Positions 61,601-64,000 of a stretch of 64,000 nt of DNA are shown piece after piece; within the stretch, counting starts at the first letter, position 1, and each line of letters begins with the position of its first letter. Position numbers and translations under genes: made by a program. The notes below the pieces were generated by a model, which made no database searches, was not told where the DNA came from, and saw only the letters and a program-made list of their open reading frames with translations. Where the stretch lies: positions 29,229,404-29,293,403 of the forward strand of contig JAFMSR010000003.1 of the NCBI GenBank assembly GCA_022818135.1. Reading direction: 5' to 3'. Origin of the DNA: Saxidomus purpurata (Eukaryota > Mollusca > Bivalvia > Venerida > Veneridae).

Positions 61601-63408
61601 TTAATGTTTATTCTGCAAAGAAATGCATTTCAGTGGTTACGTGCTTTTCTGGTTACTTTCAGGCTGGTAGACTACCTATAAATTAGAGTAAATATGGGCT
61701 TTTAATAGTTAAACAGCAAAAGTAACATAATTGCCAATTATCTAACACTAGCAGTATAACTGTTGTCAAGGTTGATAGTTGACTTATGTCTTCAAAATAA
61801 GATCTGGTTCATATTTAAACTTATTTAATTTGTACTGGTTGCCCAGCCCCGAGTAATTGGGGAAAGGCAAGATACAAAAAGTCTGTTGCCCAGAGATACC
61901 CTAATTCTTTGACATGCTTGGTGAAAATGTATAGAACTGGTTAAGGTCTCACCAGGAAGACCGTAAGCTATCTAAGTAGTGGAGCATGGAATGAAACCTG
62001 TGACTGCTGGATTACACCACTAGTGCAACCGTGTATTCAGAACCCAAGAAGTTTGGATATTATATTTGATCTATATCTTCAGGATGCTTGAAGAGTTGTA
62101 TGAAGATCAGGGTGATACAGTGGCTTTACAATATGGAGGATCTCATCTAGTACATAGAATAGAGGGATACAGAAAAATAGCACCCTGGAAGGCACATTCT
62201 GTAGATATACTGCAGACATTGTCTAGATACTATAGCAATGCTTTTTCAGGTAAGATGAAAATTGACATGAAGAATGGTTCTTGATTTATTAGTCAGACAT
62301 GCACTTTTGCATTGAGAGAATTTAGCTTTCACATTCTTTCTGTAGTATCATGGTAGTTTATACAATTACAGCATTTGTGGTTATCTATAAAGTATACCAG
62401 CAGTTTGTTACATGTATGTACTATTTATCTAGTGTGTACCTTCTTAGTCTGAGGCATTGATGATGTTACATTGTTAATTTAAGTGATCACACTGGTATTG
62501 CAGATTTAGAGAAGCAGCAGGCAACTAATGTATTTCTTGGATTGTTTTCCCCAAAGGAGAGTTCACCCAATATATGGGATCTGCCAACTGACTTTTACCT
62601 ACACAATAAAGATGCTATGGGCAAGAAACTGACGAGAAGAAGGTAAGAAAATAGGTTCTTATTCACTGAACCACTGTTTAAATGTCTTAAATGCCTTTTT
62701 TATTGGGCACTTTTCTCACTGATGAATGTAAAATAGACAAAACTTTTAATGTCAGTGTATTCAGTAGTTTCAAACATTTACTAAATCAGGTGAAGAGACT
62801 AAGCATCATAACCCAAAACTTCATCATTTGCTTTAATAAGCTCAATTGTGTCAGGGTGAACCATTGTACAGTCCGTCCACCATTTTCTTCAAACTATATC
62901 TCTGAAGAAACTAGGCCTATATTAATGAAATTTGGTTGGGATGCTCCTTGCATGAAGCTCTACCACAGATGATCAAAGAATACCATTCCATACAGAACTC
63001 TGGTTGCTTTGGCGATAATAGGAAAAACTTGAAAAATCTTCTTTTCCAAAACACGAAGCGTAGTGCTGAGAGCTTAGATATTTGATAAGCTGAAGTGTGT
63101 AGTTGTCCTCTTTCAAGAGTGTTCAAATCATGCCCTTGGGGTCAAAATTTCTACAAAATATCTACAGAATGTACCTTAAAATTTCATGACATGTACTGAA
63201 TTTCTTGAGTTTACATTCAGTAATGTCACTGATTAAGGAAATTGTTAATAAATGACTGCGGGTGGAATGATTGATATAGAGTGCAAGATAAGAGATTGCA
63301 GTCACTTTTTGACAAACATTTCTGTAATTAACATGTGTGTATATTTCAGCTATACAATGTGGTGTGACCCTCGAGTATTTGACTACTTACCACTGCCTTA
63401 TGCAGAAG
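49667..63408 (+). CDS. FIG4: FIG4 polyphosphoinositide phosphatase (SAC domain), 5' 17 exons, continues past right edge
   Basis: FIG4 removes the 5-phosphate of PI(3,5)P2 on endolysosomes and works in a complex with PIKfyve and VAC14. Exons: 49667-49723, 50547-50645, 51304-51430, 52111-52267, 52841-52891, 53274-53425 (or 53479), 53813-53947, 54485-54585, 54964-55126, 58691-58788, 59387-59520, 60088-60201, 60639-60774, 61296-61354, 62083-62249, 62504-62642, 63350-63408. All phases agree. The start [19 protein letters not shown] matches the family N-terminus. Other family blocks: [60 protein letters not shown]. The catalytic Cx5R(T) motif is CVDCLDRT, with Cys near residue 486 encoded at 60706-60708. 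About 650 residues are present; the C-terminal region lies beyond the window. Confidence 0.95.
49871..50125 (+). repeat. Dispersed repeat family A, internally deleted copy
   Basis: It starts GGATAATTGTTGGTTTTGG and shares the TTTCACCGAGTG and GATATTTTCA motifs, then jumps straight to GTCATTTTAACGACGTC and the AACCACTGAAAAACATAAAA end. The middle found at 30883-31320 is missing. It lies in FIG4 intron 1. Confidence 0.7.
51574..51766 (-). mobile_element. tRNA-derived SINE, full length with target duplication
   Basis: On the minus strand the head GGGGAGCGGTGGTGTAGAGG (A box) and GCGGGTTCGAGCCCCAC (B box) is followed by a ~110-bp body and an AT-rich tail (AAAATAAATTAGTATAAA). TGTCTATTAG flanks it on both sides (51564-51573 and 51767-51776), a 10-bp target duplication. 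It lies in FIG4 intron 3. Confidence 0.85.
52111..52111 (+). promoter_or_regulatory. FIG4: FIG4 exon 4 acceptor with weak pyrimidine tract
   Basis: The reading frame and the family sequence (VVG followed by FVKFLEGYY) need the acceptor at TCTATTGAAG/GTTTTG. A better-looking CAG 16 bases upstream (AAATCCAG) would, in this phase, insert a short extra peptide. Alternative use of the upstream AG is possible. Confidence 0.55.
55231..56162 (+). mobile_element. Bivalve dispersed repeat, copy 3, with expanded internal monomers
   Basis: It lacks the AGCTCACC start, beginning GATTGTCCGTCGTCCGTC, and ends GGTGAGCGATATAGGGCC and TTGGCCCTCTTG. Between ~55400 and 56060 a ~170-180-bp monomer (AACTTTAAAAATCTTCTTCT ... 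ATTATGACCCC ... TATATAGGAAA) is repeated four times. It lies in FIG4 intron 9. Confidence 0.8.
56291..58510. mobile_element. Second hAT-like element, non-autonomous
   Basis: The left end CAGGGGCATAGCTG and the complement of the right end CAGGGGCGTAGCTG are short inverted repeats of the classic hAT form. The flanks are TACAG (left) and TACAC (right), which may be a mutated 5-bp duplication; no 8-bp duplication is seen. The 2.2 kb interior has no recognisable transposase. It lies in FIG4 intron 9, just after the repeat ending at 56162. Confidence 0.65.
57825..57885 (+). mobile_element. LINE 3' tail fragment
   Basis: ATATGGACCCAGCTCTGAAT followed by ACAATTTGAAATTTGAAATT looks like a non-LTR retrotransposon 3' end with a short tandem tail, nested inside the second hAT-like element. 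Confidence 0.4.
59538..59694 (-). mobile_element. Same SINE, 5'-truncated copy beside a splice donor
   Basis: It matches the SINE at 51574-51766 from the tail through the B box (GGGTTCGAGCCCCAACGG on the minus strand) and stops before the A box. It begins 18 bases downstream of the end of FIG4 exon 11. No flanking duplication is seen. Confidence 0.8.
60706..60726 (+). other. FIG4: FIG4 catalytic P-loop codons
   Basis: Codons for Cys-Val-Asp-Cys-Leu-Asp-Arg, the SAC-family Cx5R motif, inside exon 13 and preceded by RTN. The first Cys forms the phospho-enzyme intermediate and the Arg binds phosphate. The motif is intact, so the gene is expected to encode an active phosphatase. Confidence 0.95.
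62869..63150 (+). mobile_element. Fragment of the bivalve dispersed repeat in FIG4 intron 16
   Basis: CAGTCCGTCCACCATTTTCT, GCTCCTTGCATGAAGCTCTA and GTTCAAATCATGCCC match the 5' half of the repeat at 25152. The copy is diverged and lacks both ends. Confidence 0.7.
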
Positions 63409-64000
63409 GTAATGAAGCTGTTCTTTGTTATCAGTTTTAGTATATACACTATTGTTCTTAAGAAAAATGAATACTTTTTAAACTTAGTATGTGTACATGT
63501 ATTTGTAATCCAGCGTTTTATAGAACATCATTCTTACTCCCAAGCATTTTAAGCTTATTTTATATTTTACTAAATGGCTGTTTAAACAAATAGTTGTGAC
63601 CTCATTACCATGATTTTAAGATCTTAATCAAGTTATGTTGGGAATTGTTAACAATGTAAACAGAAAATACATAAAATTTTCAAGTCTGACAAAGATCGCA
63701 TTATGCTAGATGATCAGTGAACCATAATATACAGAGGTTACTAGCCCTTGAAAGTCAAGGGTACATTGATTGCCTTGGGCGATAGGTTTTGATGGTCATC
63801 TTGAAATTTCAGGGGTCAATGTCTATAAGTTGTAAAAGTCAAGGGTTGATTCTAGGATCAATAATAGTTTGCACAAATCTCTCGAACTCAGTCGAGCAAA
63901 TAGAGCAAAACTACAGACACCTTGAGGAGTGGGGAGTGCCCTTTGTGTTTTTTATAGCAGGTTGGACTTCTCTACAGTAACAGGGATGGTTAATATTGAT

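Overview
The window is AT-rich invertebrate nuclear DNA, most likely from a bivalve mollusc. The genes have introns, and the dispersed repeats look like families I know from bivalve genomes: one running from an AGCTCACCTG start to a GGCCCTCTTGTT end, one beginning TATGCCCCCGAAGG, and tRNA-derived SINEs. No species is assigned.

Layout. (1) 1-2637, minus: a broken gene that runs off the left edge. It codes for a papain-like cysteine protease domain, a long minisatellite-encoded repeat and a basic, cysteine-containing C-terminal domain, with two frame breaks. (2) 2.9-16.9 kb: no host gene found. It holds repeats, a 2.64 kb hAT-like transposon (6935-9574) with ~490-bp inverted repeats and a transposase relic, and a diverged ~0.9 kb tandem duplication. 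(3) 17042-24348, plus: a six-exon beta-1,4-galactosyltransferase gene (634 aa predicted) with an unusual ~280-residue Lys/Asn-rich tail. (4) 25-28 kb: dispersed repeats and a ~1 kb inverted array of ~21-bp units. (5) 28333-41331, minus: a five-exon gene for a small secreted protein (235 aa predicted) with a signal peptide, a PAN/apple-like domain, a sushi domain and a short Cys-rich domain. Two microexons (24 and 30 nt) join the last two domains, and every intron is phase 1. Intron 1 holds a ~4.85 kb foldback structure whose arms are tandem arrays. (6) 42-49.6 kb: repeats, LINE fragments, a tRNA-like sequence and a 2.26 kb transposon with a 9-bp target duplication. (7) 49667-63408 and beyond the right edge, plus: FIG4, the phosphoinositide 5-phosphatase, with 17 exons found. 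Its introns carry two copies of one SINE, a second hAT-like element and bivalve-type repeats.

The genes are unrelated housekeeping, Golgi and secreted-protein genes and do not form a functional cluster. The most unusual content is structural: the foldback array, the inverted short-unit array, the three transposons with readable ends, the repeat-tailed galactosyltransferase and the protease/minisatellite gene. Exon borders were placed by eye from splice consensus, reading-frame phase and remembered family conservation; no transcript data were used.
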